Source: Garcia nutans (taxonomy: Eukaryota; Streptophyta; Magnoliopsida; Malpighiales; Euphorbiaceae). Taken from it: a stretch of 64,000 nt of DNA. Numbering within the stretch: position 1 is the first letter of the stretch; each line of letters starts with the position of its first letter. Under the pieces are notes generated by a model, which was not told the origin of the DNA, searched no databases, and saw nothing but the letters and a program-made list of their open reading frames with translations. Positions 33,541-45,709 of the stretch are shown one piece after another. Both the position numbers and the translations under genes were made by a program. The DNA lies in assembly GCA_947685225.1 (NCBI GenBank), contig CANTUV010000002.1:2976001-3040000 (forward strand), in the 5' to 3' direction.

Positions 33541-34397
33541 GATAGTAGTATCTAAAGTTTGGGGGAATTGTCCCTCAATTGGTTAGAAATTTGCAAAACT
33601 TGTGGTACTATGTTAAGTTTTACTTTGGTTTTAATTTCATTTTAAATATTTTAATATGCTTCTTTATAATATTTAAAATTATGGTTTTACTTTGGATTGT
33701 TATTATATATTAAGTATGGTTTAATATTAATTATGTGTCATTAGCAACTATTATGAATGAAATTTATATATATTTGTTATAGAATATTATGAGTTCACAA
33801 TAGATTACTTATATATTATTTTATGTGTTAAAATTTTTCAATTAAATTTTTTGAAATTTAAGGTCAAAATTTGGTAAAATAATAATGCTTTATGGATTTT
33901 TAACCAAATGAGCTCTTGAATTTATTTAAAAAATGATTAGTTATTAAATGTTTAGAATAAGTATGTATTCTTTTATATTATTTTCTGCTTAGGGCTAGAA
34001 CATGTTTGAAAGAGTTTTTGAGGTGAAATTGATCCTTGCTAAGTAGAGGGAAAAATGATTTAGGCATTGTTTGTTGAATAAATTTCTTATACCCATCAAT
34101 TTAATATTGCCCCTAGTTTTCCCTTTTTAGCCTAAAAATAAATCTTAGCTTGATTTTTTCTTTGATTTGAATAACCAAAACAACTACCCTTGTCAAAGGT
34201 TGATTTTTTTTTGAAAATTTTCTCAAAATAGAATTGCTCTTCTTTAAAATTTACAATAGACTCTTAAGTCTAAAGTTTGGGGGAGTTTATAATTATTTGA
34301 AAAAAAAATGTATAAATATATATATTCAAAATCCCCTAATTTAGAAAAGGGAGGCAAGAAAGGAGTAAATATCCAATGATCCCACACATATACAATA
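33541..34397 (+). other. 3' untranslated region of the plus Athila, first part
   Basis: A+T-rich and without a frame. AAAGTTTGGGGGA-like words at 33557-33568 and 34272-34284 look like extra PPT copies. The last five bases, CAATA, are the target duplication of the next solo LTR. Confidence 0.55.
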
Positions 34398-35767
34398 TGT
34401 TAGTGTATATGCCCTAGGCCATTGATTTGGACCTTAATGTTATTCATTTTGTTATTAATAAAGAAGTTTTTATTATCATTGTTATGTTTGCATGTTATAT
34501 ATAATAATGATTATATCCCTGGTTTATTATTGTTATGGAGATAATAATAAATATAACTAGTGTAATATTGATTTGATAATCATAAGATGATTATAGGTAT
34601 GAAGATACAAATCAATATTATGGATACATGTTAGAGAACAGTGTATTGGATAGACCCACATAGATATCACTTCATGGTTTAATGTCATAAGTGTATCTCA
34701 TAATAGTTTTCATTTAATCCTTTGACTTGAGATTGTCATAGTTTCCAACATAAGGAATATTATGTTTTGACATGATCAAACGTTATCTGTAACTAGATAA
34801 TTATAAAGGTTATGCTTGAACATGGTATAAATTATGTAGAGGAAAATGAACAATCAAGATGGAATTTGTCCCTCTCTATGAGAGAGATATCTTCTGGGCC
34901 CCTCGATAAGTGTAACTGAGAAATGCATGGCCGTGCTCAAATAAGTTGATATAATATCAATCTTATTTGTTTATCAGTTAACTTGGAGATCGAGTAATCA
35001 TAAGTTTGGACAATATAAGTATGACATTTACTATGACTTATGTTCAAACTAGATATCGTGTGACAAAGGGATTAATGCATGTACTATTTCAGGTTTTCAT
35101 TTATAATGATTCTCATGATTAATTGGGTAGTCATAATGTCTTGCTAGAGGCCAATTATGATTTGTGCATTTCAATAGAGATTGAAATACACTACCAGTTA
35201 ATATGAGCCTATCGGGTCACACACATAGAACGTAGGCTGTACTTAAACAATAATAATTATATTATTATTATTGTTGTTAGTATTATTATTATTATTAGAT
35301 ATTAATAATAATATTGTTATAATAATAATTATTAGATAATAATTATTAAAAACGTGGGTCCATATAGGATATGGACAGTTAGGGTTTTGACAAGGAAAGG
35401 TCTTTTAAAACGGTTTTAAAAGGACTAGAGGCCTTGATGATATTGATTATTTTTTTCGTTTTGAAAGAAAACGGAAGAAGAGGAAAAACCTAAAAACCCT
35501 AGTTTCGTTTTTGCAAAAAAAATTCAGCCACTGCCGTTGGTGAGCTAGCACTCAGACCGGCGTACGTTTGTGTGGACTTCGTTAGAGGGTGTTCGTCTTC
35601 AGAAGGCAGCATCTGTTAATCGTTTTGAAGCTACGCAAAAAGGTTAGTTTCGAATCTCTTTTATCGAACTGAATGGATCACATGGATCCTGTGAGTAAAT
35701 TGAAAGAAAATTTTTTTTTGTTTTCCGCTGCGGCAAGGGTTGCAGATCCTTTTTCGATTTACTAACA
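34398..35767 (+). mobile_element. Ty1/copia-like solo LTR, 1370 bp
   Basis: Starts TGTTAGTGTATATGCCC and ends TTTACTAACA, with 7-base inverted ends TGTTAGT/ACTAACA. It is flanked by perfect CAATA duplications (34393-34397, 35768-35772). TTCCGCTGCGGCAAGGG near the 3' end is common in plant copia LTRs, as I recall. It holds an ATT/TTA-rich microsatellite at 35250-35350. Confidence 0.92.
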
Positions 35768-35772
35768 CAATA

Positions 35773-36191
35773 GCTACTCTTAATCGTATGAGAAATTTTT
35801 GAAAGATAAGTAACCTATTTCATTTAGCTTTATTTTAGCCCTCACCTATATATACCTCATTACAAACCAATAAAAGTCCTTTTGATTTTTCTTGAATAAG
35901 TGAGGTCTATTAGTAGAGAAAGCTCAATTAAACATGTATAGGAGACTAGGATAAGTTTGCATAAAAGGATATTTTCTTATTTAAAGTTTGATAATTAATT
36001 GCAATTAATTAAATTTCTTGAGCAAAGGAGGTGAGAATGAAGTAAGTAGAGTTATGGAGCTAAATTATGATCTAAATTTTAAATTTTTTAATTGTTTAAA
36101 TTTTTGCATATAAACTCAACACATATAACGGAATCTATAGTTACAACTTCAATTGCTTGAGGATAAGCAATGGTTTAAGTTGGGGGGAGTT
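35773..36191 (+). other. 3' untranslated region and PPT of the plus Athila
   Basis: Non-coding. It ends with GCTTGAGGATAAGCAATGG, the Athila phrase also seen inverted at 5250 and 50325, and the PPT AAGTTGGGGGGAGTT (36177-36191) next to LTR start TGATATGG. Confidence 0.8.
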
Positions 36192-36389
36192 TGATATGGT
36201 GAAATTGTGATCAATAATTTGTGTAATTTTAACTATGATTTTAATTATTTTCCAATTTAATTTGATGAATTTTGTTTGTTTGAGTTAGAATTCTCTTATT
36301 TTAGTTTGGAAAGGCAAAATAAAAGGTTTTAAGTGATACATGATATAAAATTGAAGAAAAGTAAGCAAAAATGAAGAAGATTAAAAAAC

Positions 36390-36735
36390 TGTGCCCATGG
36401 CTCTTCAAGGCCATGACATTGGACTTCAAATAAAGTCTACCACACCAAAAAATGAAGAAAAATACAAGTTGCAGAAGGAAATTGAATGCCATGACCATGG
36501 CATTTCAAGGCCATGCATGTAGGATATATTTGCTTACAGCCTAAGTGAAGAAAAGGAAGAAAAGTCAGAGTTTATAGCTTAACTTCAAAAGGCACGACCG
36601 TGGCATTCAAACACCATGACCGTGGCATTCAAAAACCATGACCATAGCCCACTTAGCTGCCATTTATAGCTGGAAAATCTTTCAAAACAATTTATTCCAA
36701 CCCAGGCCATGATTGTGCATCCATATGCCATGACC
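36390..36735. repeat. CCATGACCATGGCA-type motif array in Athila LTR
   Basis: Repeats such as TGCCATGACCATGGCA near 36487, CACGACCGTGGCATTC near 36594, CCATGACCGTGGCATTC near 36615 and CCATGACCATGG near 36728. It takes the place of the GACACGGCC arrays of the other LTRs. Confidence 0.75.
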
Positions 36736-36854
36736 ATGGGGCTGAAATTTATGGCTTTAAGCTAGAAAAGTTGAAAATTGAAGAACATAACAGCTGCAGA
36801 AAGTTGTGTTCATGCATTTACCAACTTGCCTCCACTAAGAAGCTTTCAAGCACT

Positions 36855-36865
36855 CTATATAAACA
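36855..36865 (+). promoter_or_regulatory. TATA box of the plus Athila LTR
   Basis: CTCTATATAAACACACTT, 120 bases after the motif array. The core word is identical to the internal one at 29555-29565. Confidence 0.7.
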
Positions 36866-37887
36866 CACTTACTCAAAGGTTTCAAGCATCCAAGTGAGAT
36901 TGAAGTTAGATTGAGTTCATAGACAAGAGGGTTTAGATATAAGAGAAACTTGTAGTGAGATTAGAGATTTGTTATTTAACTTGTATCAAGTAAATTCTAG
37001 TCTTTCTTCTGAGAGGAGTGAAATTAGGTTTGAAGGATCCAAGTGGAGTTCTTCATCAATCCAAAGAACTAAAGTTTGCTCTTTCTTGTTATTTAAATTA
37101 TGTCTTCAATTATCATCTTTAATGTTTGTTGTATTTTTATTTCAAATATGAGGAACTAAACTTTATTTAGGGTTAGTCCCATATTTTGAATTTACTATGG
37201 AATGTTATTTGCTTATTTGGTTTAATTAAGTTCATCTTTAATTATTTTGTCATCTTTGATCTTAATACTTTGATTATCTGGCCAATAATTAATTAAATTG
37301 ATATGTTTTGTGAAGGAGCGGGAGTGGAAGCATAACATTAGTTTATGGAAATAACAATCTTAAATAAGTTTTTCACTTAATGATAAGGTTAAATTCTTAA
37401 GAGGTTGATTCAAGATTCTCACAAAACGTATGAACTAATTTAATTACTTACCATCATGAGAGTAGACGTAAGGATTAAATCGATATTAGATTTAGTACTT
37501 GAGAGAGACTTAAGCTTGATTTAGGAAAATCCAACCATTAATCAAAAAGAAAACTGAACTAAATCAATAATTTAGAAAATTCATAGTAAATCAATAAAGG
37601 TGACTTAACCCTAAGTTTTATATCATTAGATTTAATTTCAATGCAATTCAATTTATTTAAGTCTGATTTAATCATAAATTAACTTTTGTTATCCAAATAA
37701 TAAGAAGTTTAATTGTTTGGTACTTAGAATATCCCTCCTCATGGGAACAATACTCCACTCATCACTTTATTACTTGATATGACCTATGCACTTGCAGATG
37801 GCTAGGCTCGAGTCCTAACACATAATCCTGTCGGACTTCGTGTAGTCCTGTTGTGTTTTTTAAATTTTTGATAAAAATTCTTCAACA

Positions 37888-38989
37888 ACTAGTACACATA
37901 ACATCCACTAATTGAATGGATAAGTAACAACTATAATTTTTTAAAAGTCGTTCCCATGGTCCAATCGAAATGACTATGGTCCAATCGGCCTTCTCGTGGT
38001 ATGTTGAGATTTTTAGAATACCAATGATTATGAGCTCTACTGGATATTTTATTTTTTTGGCTCGTGCTTGGTATAGTTAGAGTATTCCTTGGTCCAATCA
38101 GTCTTTGCTCGGTATGTTAAAGATTTCATAGTACCACTAGCCATAAGCTTCTCTGGAAGTTCTAAAGTCTTAACTCGGGCTTGGTATGGTCAGACTTAGC
38201 TTAGGTCTGGTCAAAATATGCTTGGTATGCTGAGATTTTTAAAGTACCATTGGTCGTGAGCTTCTCTGCCTAAAATTTCTTAACTTTTATGGCTCTAGTC
38301 CGATAAGACTGGAAGGAGGTGTGGTCGAACTGAATTGTGAAGACCTAAAAATTGAGTTCCTGCAAAAACCATCTTAATGCAACTTTTAGAATTTATTCAA
38401 TTTGACTGTCTAAGATCAATCAAGCCAATTATTTAGCCAATAGAGTAGGACATCAATACACAGTGCTAGATGTCTCTTTCTTCCCACTGCCAGATGACAT
38501 TAGCAATTTAATGTCTTATTACATTTATTCTATTTGACCTCCCATCTTACAAACTGACTTGTTTCCATCTTGATCTGTAGTTTTCCAGGGAGAGCATGCG
38601 GCACACCTATACCATGGATTAGAGGCTAAAGTATAATATAGCTTGGGAAATGATTTAGTTATCTATTATACTTTCATATGATGAGGAAGGTTTGAGGAGA
38701 AGATAAGGGCGATCTTGACCTATTATATTCCTCTTTTTTCCTTTTTTTTTTTCCTATTTTTCTGTTATGTATGGATATATGAAGTGGATTTTTTTTTAAA
38801 TGATGGCCACATGATGCATCTTATTAATACCTCAGTAATAAATTCCTTCATATAGGCCCATGGTGTAAATTATTTTTATTAAAGGGCTAGAAAGCTTCCA
38901 CTGATAACACTAAATATTTTAGAGAGTGTCCATATTCTTTTTGTTAATTGCATATAATTGATCATGATGAGCCTAAGCCCATTCAATTT
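37888..38989 (-). other. 3' region of the Tat element with degenerate repeats
   Basis: No frame recognised. Three imperfect units of about 112 bases start near 37998, 38110 and 38223, each with GGTATG(T/C)T(G/A)A(A)GATTT and a TAAGCTTCTCTGG-like end. Poly-T lies at 38730-38760. Confidence 0.5.
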
Positions 38990-39579
38990 CTTATAACTAG
39001 CTTTCTTTTATAACATGTACAGGGTGTATTTGTACTTCTATAGGCAGTATTGTTTCCATACCATAAACTAATGAATATGGTGTAGTGCCAGTTGATGTCC
39101 AAATGGATGTTATGTACCCCCATAGGGCAAAAGGTAATGCTAATGCCAGTTCCAGTACTTGTCTATTATTTTCTGCAAGATAGTCTTAATAATCTTATTG
39201 GCAGCTTCCACAACCTCATTGGTTTGAGGTTTGTAAGGTAAAGAATGGTCATCCTGAATCCTATGCTTATTTAGCAAAGCTGTGAATTTCTTTCAGAAAA
39301 TGAAACCCATTGTCAGAGACAATCTCATATGGGATTCCAAACTTACAAAGGATGTTAGTTTAGAGGAAATGTGCTACTTTTTTATAAATTAACACTTGAA
39401 ATGATGTCGGCTTAATCCATCTTGTAAATAGTCAAAACCATCTCATAAATAGTCAACTGCCACCAAAATGTACTGATGTCTATTTGGTGATTTAGGAATG
39501 ATCTTCTCAATTACATCTATGCCCCATGCTAAGAAAGGCCAAGGGGTTAGCATATGTTGTAATTACATGGAAGGTTGTC
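38990..39579 (-). pseudogene. Tat/Ogre-type integrase core remnant
   Basis: Minus frames give PWPFLAWGIDVIEKI (first catalytic Asp), NRHQYILVAVDYL, then IPYEIVSDNGFHF (second Asp, near 39310-39325), YKPQTNEVVEAANKIIKTI (Glu) and SLVYGMETILPIEV. The wording matches Tat/Ogre integrases. There are several stops and frame changes. The frame runs into the LTR complex at 39580; its zinc-finger part is found beyond it at 45710-45874. Confidence 0.82.
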
Positions 39580-41107
39580 TGTCACACCCCATTTTTTATA
39601 AGTATGGGTGTGACGGTCCTAGGGTTCAGGTAGGCTTAAGGCCATCAAGCACCACGTAGAACCCAACTAATTTATATATTCATATATATTGATTAATTGC
39701 ACTAGTGAATTAAAATTTCATATTATAACTTTTATTATTTACTCATAATTTTATGATATATTATTGCACATTTATTTTGATATTGTATATCACATACATT
39801 TATTTTTTTTAACATTATAGATTACTTCCACACTTTACTAAACTATTCATAATAGTATTGTAGAGAAACTAGAGTATAGCACAAACATAATTATTTAATT
39901 ACATATGATATTATTTGCTAATTTTATTATTCTCAAGCTTCTTGCTAGAAGAAGAAATCAATAAGTTGATAGCCCAAGGTCACCTCTACCTGAAACCGCA
40001 AACGATGGAATGAGTCATCAACTCAGTGAGATTATAGTGTCACTAGGATAGGGTGTGCAATAAAATATTTCAAGGTTCAAGAATAATAAATAAGGTGGTT
40101 GTACAATAAAGATATAACAATAAAATTCAATCCACAAGAAAAGCCTACAATGACTGGACCAATATCATAAAAGCAAATTACATAATATGATAGATAACAC
40201 ATAACAATAGCACTGAAGAAAACATATCACAATGTACATTTCAGAGCTACCACACATCACACACATATAGGGCATTAGCTACTATCCTTTTATCACAAAT
40301 CTCTATGTGCACATAGCATAATGGTATACAACCCTCATCAAGTTGGGATTCTGTCATATTAGCTAATCAAATAGCTTGGTATGGATCACATAGGCCAAGC
40401 GGCCACATTGGGTTTCACAATTCACAAATACAGAATCACAAACAACAAATGATGTTAAATGGTTCAAATATTAATAATAGTTCAAATTTCATCAAACAAT
40501 TGCAAGGTGACAAAGGAAGGGATGTAACACCCCGATACCTTATATAAGTACTATACATATACCTGGTATACATACGGTAAATATATAAAGTATAAGGATG
40601 CCACTTTTCGTTACCTTTTTAAAACCTGTAAAAGAATTCCAAACCATAATACATTAATTTAAATAACATTTACCAAATCATTATCTTTATCAAAAACTTC
40701 ATTTATACATATAATTATTTTCTCGTCATAAATACATCAATATAAAAGTTATACATGTATGCATTTCCCTCTAGTTGGTCTCGACAAACTTTACTCTTCT
40801 TGTGGCATAACAAAAGACTTCATATCTTCCATCTATATACCTGCGTGAATAAACACCCGCGCTAAGCCCGAGAGCTTAGTAGTCCAAATATAAAATATAA
40901 ACATATAGTATAGAAGTATTAACATATAATGATATATCAATTCAATATATAATTAGTTCTTATCATACCTCCTTTTCTTTTTAATTTCATCTTTAATATA
41001 TCCTAGCTAATTTCATATATGATGTACATATATACATAATATTATCACCAACCCCAATGCATCACCAATACTCAAAACCAATATATTAATACCCCCACAT
41101 TATATAT

Positions 41108-41275
41108 ACCATACCAATCATTATTGCAATACACACTTTACATATCATGCCAATTATTATTGCAATACACACATTACATATCATACCACTCATTATTGCA
41201 ATACACACATTACACATCATACCACTCATTATTGCAATACACACATTACATATCATACCAATCATGAATTACATT
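41108..41275. repeat. 36-bp tandem repeat, about 4.5 copies
   Basis: The unit is ATCATTATTGCAATACAC plus ACATTACATATCATACCA. The period is a multiple of three and so leaves a frame open on the plus strand; this is not a gene. Confidence 0.9.
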
Positions 41276-42724
41276 TCCAATAAAGACAACCTTTATCATC
41301 AACCACAATTCATTTACATATTACACTTAATAACATTATATTATTCACAATTCACCAAGCATAATTCATTATTAATACTCACAATCAATATTTCAATACT
41401 TGCATTTCACATTGACAATAAAGACAGACTCGGGGCCCAAAACACTAATATACCATTCGACTTTCAGAGTTAATGCTTTGGTTTAATTATCACATTTATC
41501 ATTATCCCAACTAGGCTTCAAGGATTAGGTTCAACCAAGCTTCAAGGGGAACAAAGCATGCTAAGTATCAACCCAACTTGGCTTCAAGAACCAATCCAAC
41601 CTAGCTTCAAGGGTTGTAACATCTCAATTAGGCTTCAAGGGCTAGACCCAACCAAGCTTCAAGGGGAGTAAAACATGTTAAACTTCAACCCAACTTGGCT
41701 TCAAGGATCAAGTCCAACCTAACTTCAAGAGATTGTTACTATTAGGCATGCCACCAACAACAAAACTCTGAAAATGAATAACATATTAGACACACAATTC
41801 ATTGATCATTCTATCATCAATATCATTCACAATTCTCATCATCATTTAGGCAAACATGCCTCACATATCTCAATTGAATTGTCATAGCCAATCACAATGG
41901 CTTCATATCACATTTGAATCATCATAGCCAATTACAATGGCTTCATATCACAACATATCATATCTCAATTCATATGATACATTTAACATCATTGATATAA
42001 CATTTCAAAATATATTATTCATATAATACATTGCCATTCACAATGCATATAACATAACATTCCATCATTTCTCAAAACACACTAACACCATTCATTATTA
42101 GAACATTTATCATAACAAATTTCACATACCTTAAGAATGATTCTCATTTCTTTCTACCTTCACATTTCATATTTCATCCTTTATATTTATATATATAAAA
42201 TGATTTACATTCTTCATTTACATTCATAATATAATAGCTTATTTAACACTTTCATCCCAATGTGTAAATGTTCAAAGACATATAAGGATATACAATCAAA
42301 TAGGGTTTATGCTTACCTTGTTAATGATCTTCACATCCTTCACATCATTATCATCACCTTAGTCCAATTATATTACAATATAGTAAACCACTTAACACAT
42401 TTGCAAACAAATGTGTTAAGCCTCAAATCATGTAAATAAATACAATCATATGTATTGGTACTTACCTCAAGAACTATTCCCATCCATCTATACATTTCCT
42501 CTTCCAAGAATTCTCAACAATTAGGTTATTGCAACACAATCTCTTCAAAACCTAATCCAAAGATCATTATTCATAGGTTTAGAATCATCCACATACATTT
42601 GTTTAGGTCATTCTTTGATTACAAAGTATTTAGAGTGTATATAAAATGTTTAGGAGCAAAAGACTTTTGAAGAATCAAACAATGCATGAAGAACCAAAAA
42701 CCATCACAGTAGCAAACACACCCA

Positions 42725-42970
42725 AGGGACACGGCCAAGCTTGTGGCCGTGTCTCTCAACCAAAAATCCAGTGGCAGACACGGGCAAGGGACACGGCCGT
42801 GTCTCTCAACACAACTCAGGCAGTAGCAAACACGGTCAAGGGACACGGCCAAGCCAGTGGTCGTGTCTCTCCAAAATCTATCCAACACGGCCAAATTTCC
42901 ATAGACATGGCCGTGTCTCTCAAAAATTCTTAGTCTTGGCCGTGTCTCTTCTTGGTTTTGGTCGTGTCAC
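42725..42970. repeat. GACACGGCC/GGCCGTGTC array in Tekay-like solo LTR
   Basis: About nine motifs, for example GGGACACGGCCAAGC with GTGGCCGTGTCTC at 42727-42756, and GGACACGGCCGTGTCTC near 42790. Confidence 0.85.
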
Positions 42971-43430
42971 TCATGAACACAAACCCTAAATATGGCCAAA
43001 ACTCTTTCAATTTCATTTACACACTTTATACACAACATAACCTCATTCAAATGAACATAATCCATGTTATTAACACTTATTTTACATATTCATCACAATA
43101 TTTTCATTTACAAATCATTAACAACACATTTAAGCATATACCACTTCAAACCCTAAAATCAACATTTCTCTTATACTTTCAACTTCAATATCCATCATCC
43201 TTCTCACAATCAACCTTATTTACATCATCTAATAACAATTCAACATATCTATAACTTTAATCTTTCATTAATATCATCATCACACACCAACCCTAACAAA
43301 TCCAAACTCAAACAAGAGGAATCATCACAAAGAATTGAATACTTACTTGAATATCTTGACAAATCTTCAATCTCTATCTTCAATTCTCTTAAACCCTAAG
43401 ATTTTGATGAAGATCATCACATCTTTCAAT

Positions 43431-43518
43431 CTCTCTCTCTCTCTCTCTCGTGCAAGAACCAAAAGAAGAAGAAGAAGAAAGAAAAATCTTTTCCCTCTTC
43501 TCACGATAGCCACATATA

Positions 43519-43560
<42 letters not shown>
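43431..43560. repeat. CT and AAT microsatellites
   Basis: A (CT)n run at 43431-43449 and an (AAT)n run of about 14 units at 43518-43560, inside the solo LTR. Confidence 0.9.
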
Positions 43561-45709
43561 TTCCAAAAATCCTCCACCACACCTCTTCCTTCTCTTGACT
43601 TTCTTTTGACCAACTTATATGTATTATATACTAACATATAATCAACATATACATTTCTCTCTAAACCCTCTTTTCTTTCCCAAAACACAAATACATAAAC
43701 CTTCTCTTCCCATTTCTTTTCTCTTCACATCACATATACATTCAATCCAACTTACAACAATAACATAATCAAAACTTCTAAGGTATACATGAGGATATTA
43801 CAAGGGATAACACTATAACTCATCTTAAACATACAAATTTGATTCCGCTAAGTCATTGAAAATAATTGGTTGGTTTGATGGCAATACTCGACCTACGTTC
43901 ACATCCACACATAAATCACACATTTAGGCTTATTTTTAAATTTATTATTTTCCATTCTTATTTTAATTGTTTATTACACACCTATCCCTGTTTAGCATCT
44001 TAATATGCCCTAAGATTTATTTTATAATTATGGATTCAAATATCACAAAATTATATTACAATAGGGCTATGCAATTAAGTAAGTTCTAAATATGTGTATT
44101 TATTTACTTATTCACTATTAGCATTTGGAATTTTGAATAAATTAAATACATATATTAAACTTTATGTTCATCTATTATATGCTTATATTGATAATTAGAT
44201 CAAATATATTTTATTATGATGAATTCAGCCTCAAAGTCAACAAAATGCCTAAATTTCAGCATTAGTTTGTGTTATTTAATTGTATATTAATTTCTTCAAA
44301 TTCATTTGCCCTGAAATTTTTTCAGAATATTCCCAACATCATATATGACCTCTCTATAAATTTTTACAAATTATGGAGCTTATTTATATAGGTAAATGAT
44401 TCAAACACGGTAGCAAAATTTCAGTGGTATTCATTCAAACTATTAAAATGAGCAGCTTGTATTCACTTACTTACTCATTTTCCCTCATCATTTTGACTTG
44501 CTCTTTTACCACACCCTTCTTAACATCAAAAAACACATTTTTGTAAATTTTTATGAATTTAAAGCTTGTTTACATATTGAAATAAATAAAACATAGTAGC
44601 TAAATTATTAAAAATTTAAGTTGTACAATTTAGATAGATTTGAGTATCAGGGTTTCTAGCTTCATTCATTTCAATTTATTTCAATTCAAATCAATTTACA
44701 ACATCCTAAGCACTTATTAAACATGCATAAATGATAATTGTTAGCTCAAATTCAATAAATAATAAATTTAAAGCTAGAGAAACTAAATTAAAAGATTAAT
44801 ATTCAGAATTTTTAGATTTATTACCTTTAAGAGTTCCTTTTGCCTTCTTTGCTTTTATATCTCTTTGTTGATTAAATTTTCTACTTTAGATCACTTTTAG
44901 ACATAAGAAATTATCTTAGGAAGGGTTCATGGCTGCTGGAAAAATAGAGAAAATCATGATAGAAAAAGAAGTGTTTTGATAGAAATGAGAAAGGAGAAAG
45001 AAATTGAGATAAGAACAAAACTATTGTCAACTTTTTAATCATAATTTGCCTAAGCTCTTCCTATTCAAAGTAGCTGACTCACCCATTTAATTTTGCAAAA
45101 AAATGGCTGAGTATTAAGTGGGTGAAATATTCATTTTGCCACTCAAGTGTTACATATTTTTTTGTTAACTTGAATATCCTTTTAGTCTTTTCACACCTTA
45201 AATTGCTACCTATAATTGTAATTAATTGCTTTAAATTATTTTCACTTCAAATTTTCAATTTTAATTTATTTTATATGTTTTTAATGTATAATATTATGTT
45301 AAGGTATTGTTAATTAAGTTATAATGCATTTTGAGTATAATAACTTAGATTTTTATACATACGAGTTACCATAGCTAAGGTGTTTTAAAATTTCCATTTT
45401 CAGCATTTTAGTGACTTATAAATTTCACTTCGTTGCATATCATTGGTTCCTTCATTACTCTAGTAGGTTATATTATTTCTCTAATAGTTTATATACAAAT
45501 ATAATTAGTTATTTAATAACTTACAGTTAGTTGGTTTGATTCACAGTCGTTATGAGTTGTAGAGTTTTCAATTGAAATACTTTAGAGTTTTTGTTTATAC
45601 TACTTTGGAAAATTAAAATTTTATTTCAACCAACATTTTGCCTCACTTTATTCATTTAATTTGTACAACATTTAAGCTACTATATTTTTATTTCATCTAG
45701 GGTATTACA

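Larger units (their letters stand above)
15725..37887 (+). mobile_element. old plus-strand Athila element, right two thirds
   Basis: Order on the plus strand: RT (from inside the catalytic domain), RNase H, integrase, spacer with motif array, ORF3, 3' untranslated region, PPT, 3' LTR. The 5' LTR, gag, protease and early RT should lie left of the window, beyond the nested SIRE-like element. Later insertions are at 18554-29525, 30749-33268 and 34398-35767, all with perfect 5-bp target duplications. Its LTR motifs (CCATGACCATGG type) differ from those of the two minus-strand Athila copies, so it is a separate family. Confidence 0.85.
36192..37887 (+). repeat. 3' LTR of the plus Athila, about 1.7 kb
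   Basis: Starts TGATATGGTGAAATTG after the PPT. The end is uncertain; CTTCAACA at 37887 is the best candidate. The order is motif array 36390-36735, TATA box 36855-36865, then the transcribed part. A block near 37793-37805 (CACTTGCAGATGG) may correspond to the CACTCGCAAGTATACG block of the other Athila LTRs. Confidence 0.72.
40523..43802 (-). mobile_element. Tekay-like solo LTR, 3280 bp
   Basis: Starts TGTAACACCCC, ends GAGGATATTACA, and is flanked by perfect AGGGA duplications (40518-40522, 43803-43807). It is the same family as the LTR at 3395-11770. It contains a 36-bp tandem repeat (41108-41275), a CTTCAAGG-type array (41515-41735) bracketed by inverted CAGAGTT/AACTCTG words, and the hairpin motif array at 42725-42970. 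Confidence 0.95.
39580..45709 (-). mobile_element. long solo LTR (about 2.85 kb) split by another solo LTR
   Basis: Starts TGTCACACCCC and ends GGGTATTACA, like the minus-oriented Tekay-type LTRs here. It interrupts Tat integrase between its zinc finger and core. Without the nested 40523-43802 part it is about 2.85 kb and has no coding frame. The flanks TTGTC (39575-39579) and CTTTC (45710-45714) do not match, so the target duplication has decayed or the two ends come from different insertions. The start carries a short inverted repeat (GTCACACCC / GGGTGTGAC). Confidence 0.65.

Noticed and set aside
34398..35767. MITE or TIR DNA transposon because of TGTTAGT/ACTAACA inverted ends
   Set aside because: TG..CA ends, a 5-bp target duplication, 1370-bp size and copia-like LTR words fit a solo LTR better.
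41147..41473. Repeating peptide IIAIHTLHIIPL as a possible structural protein
   Set aside because: The 36-bp tandem repeat has a period divisible by three, which keeps a frame open. It lies inside a solo LTR with no promoter or homologue.
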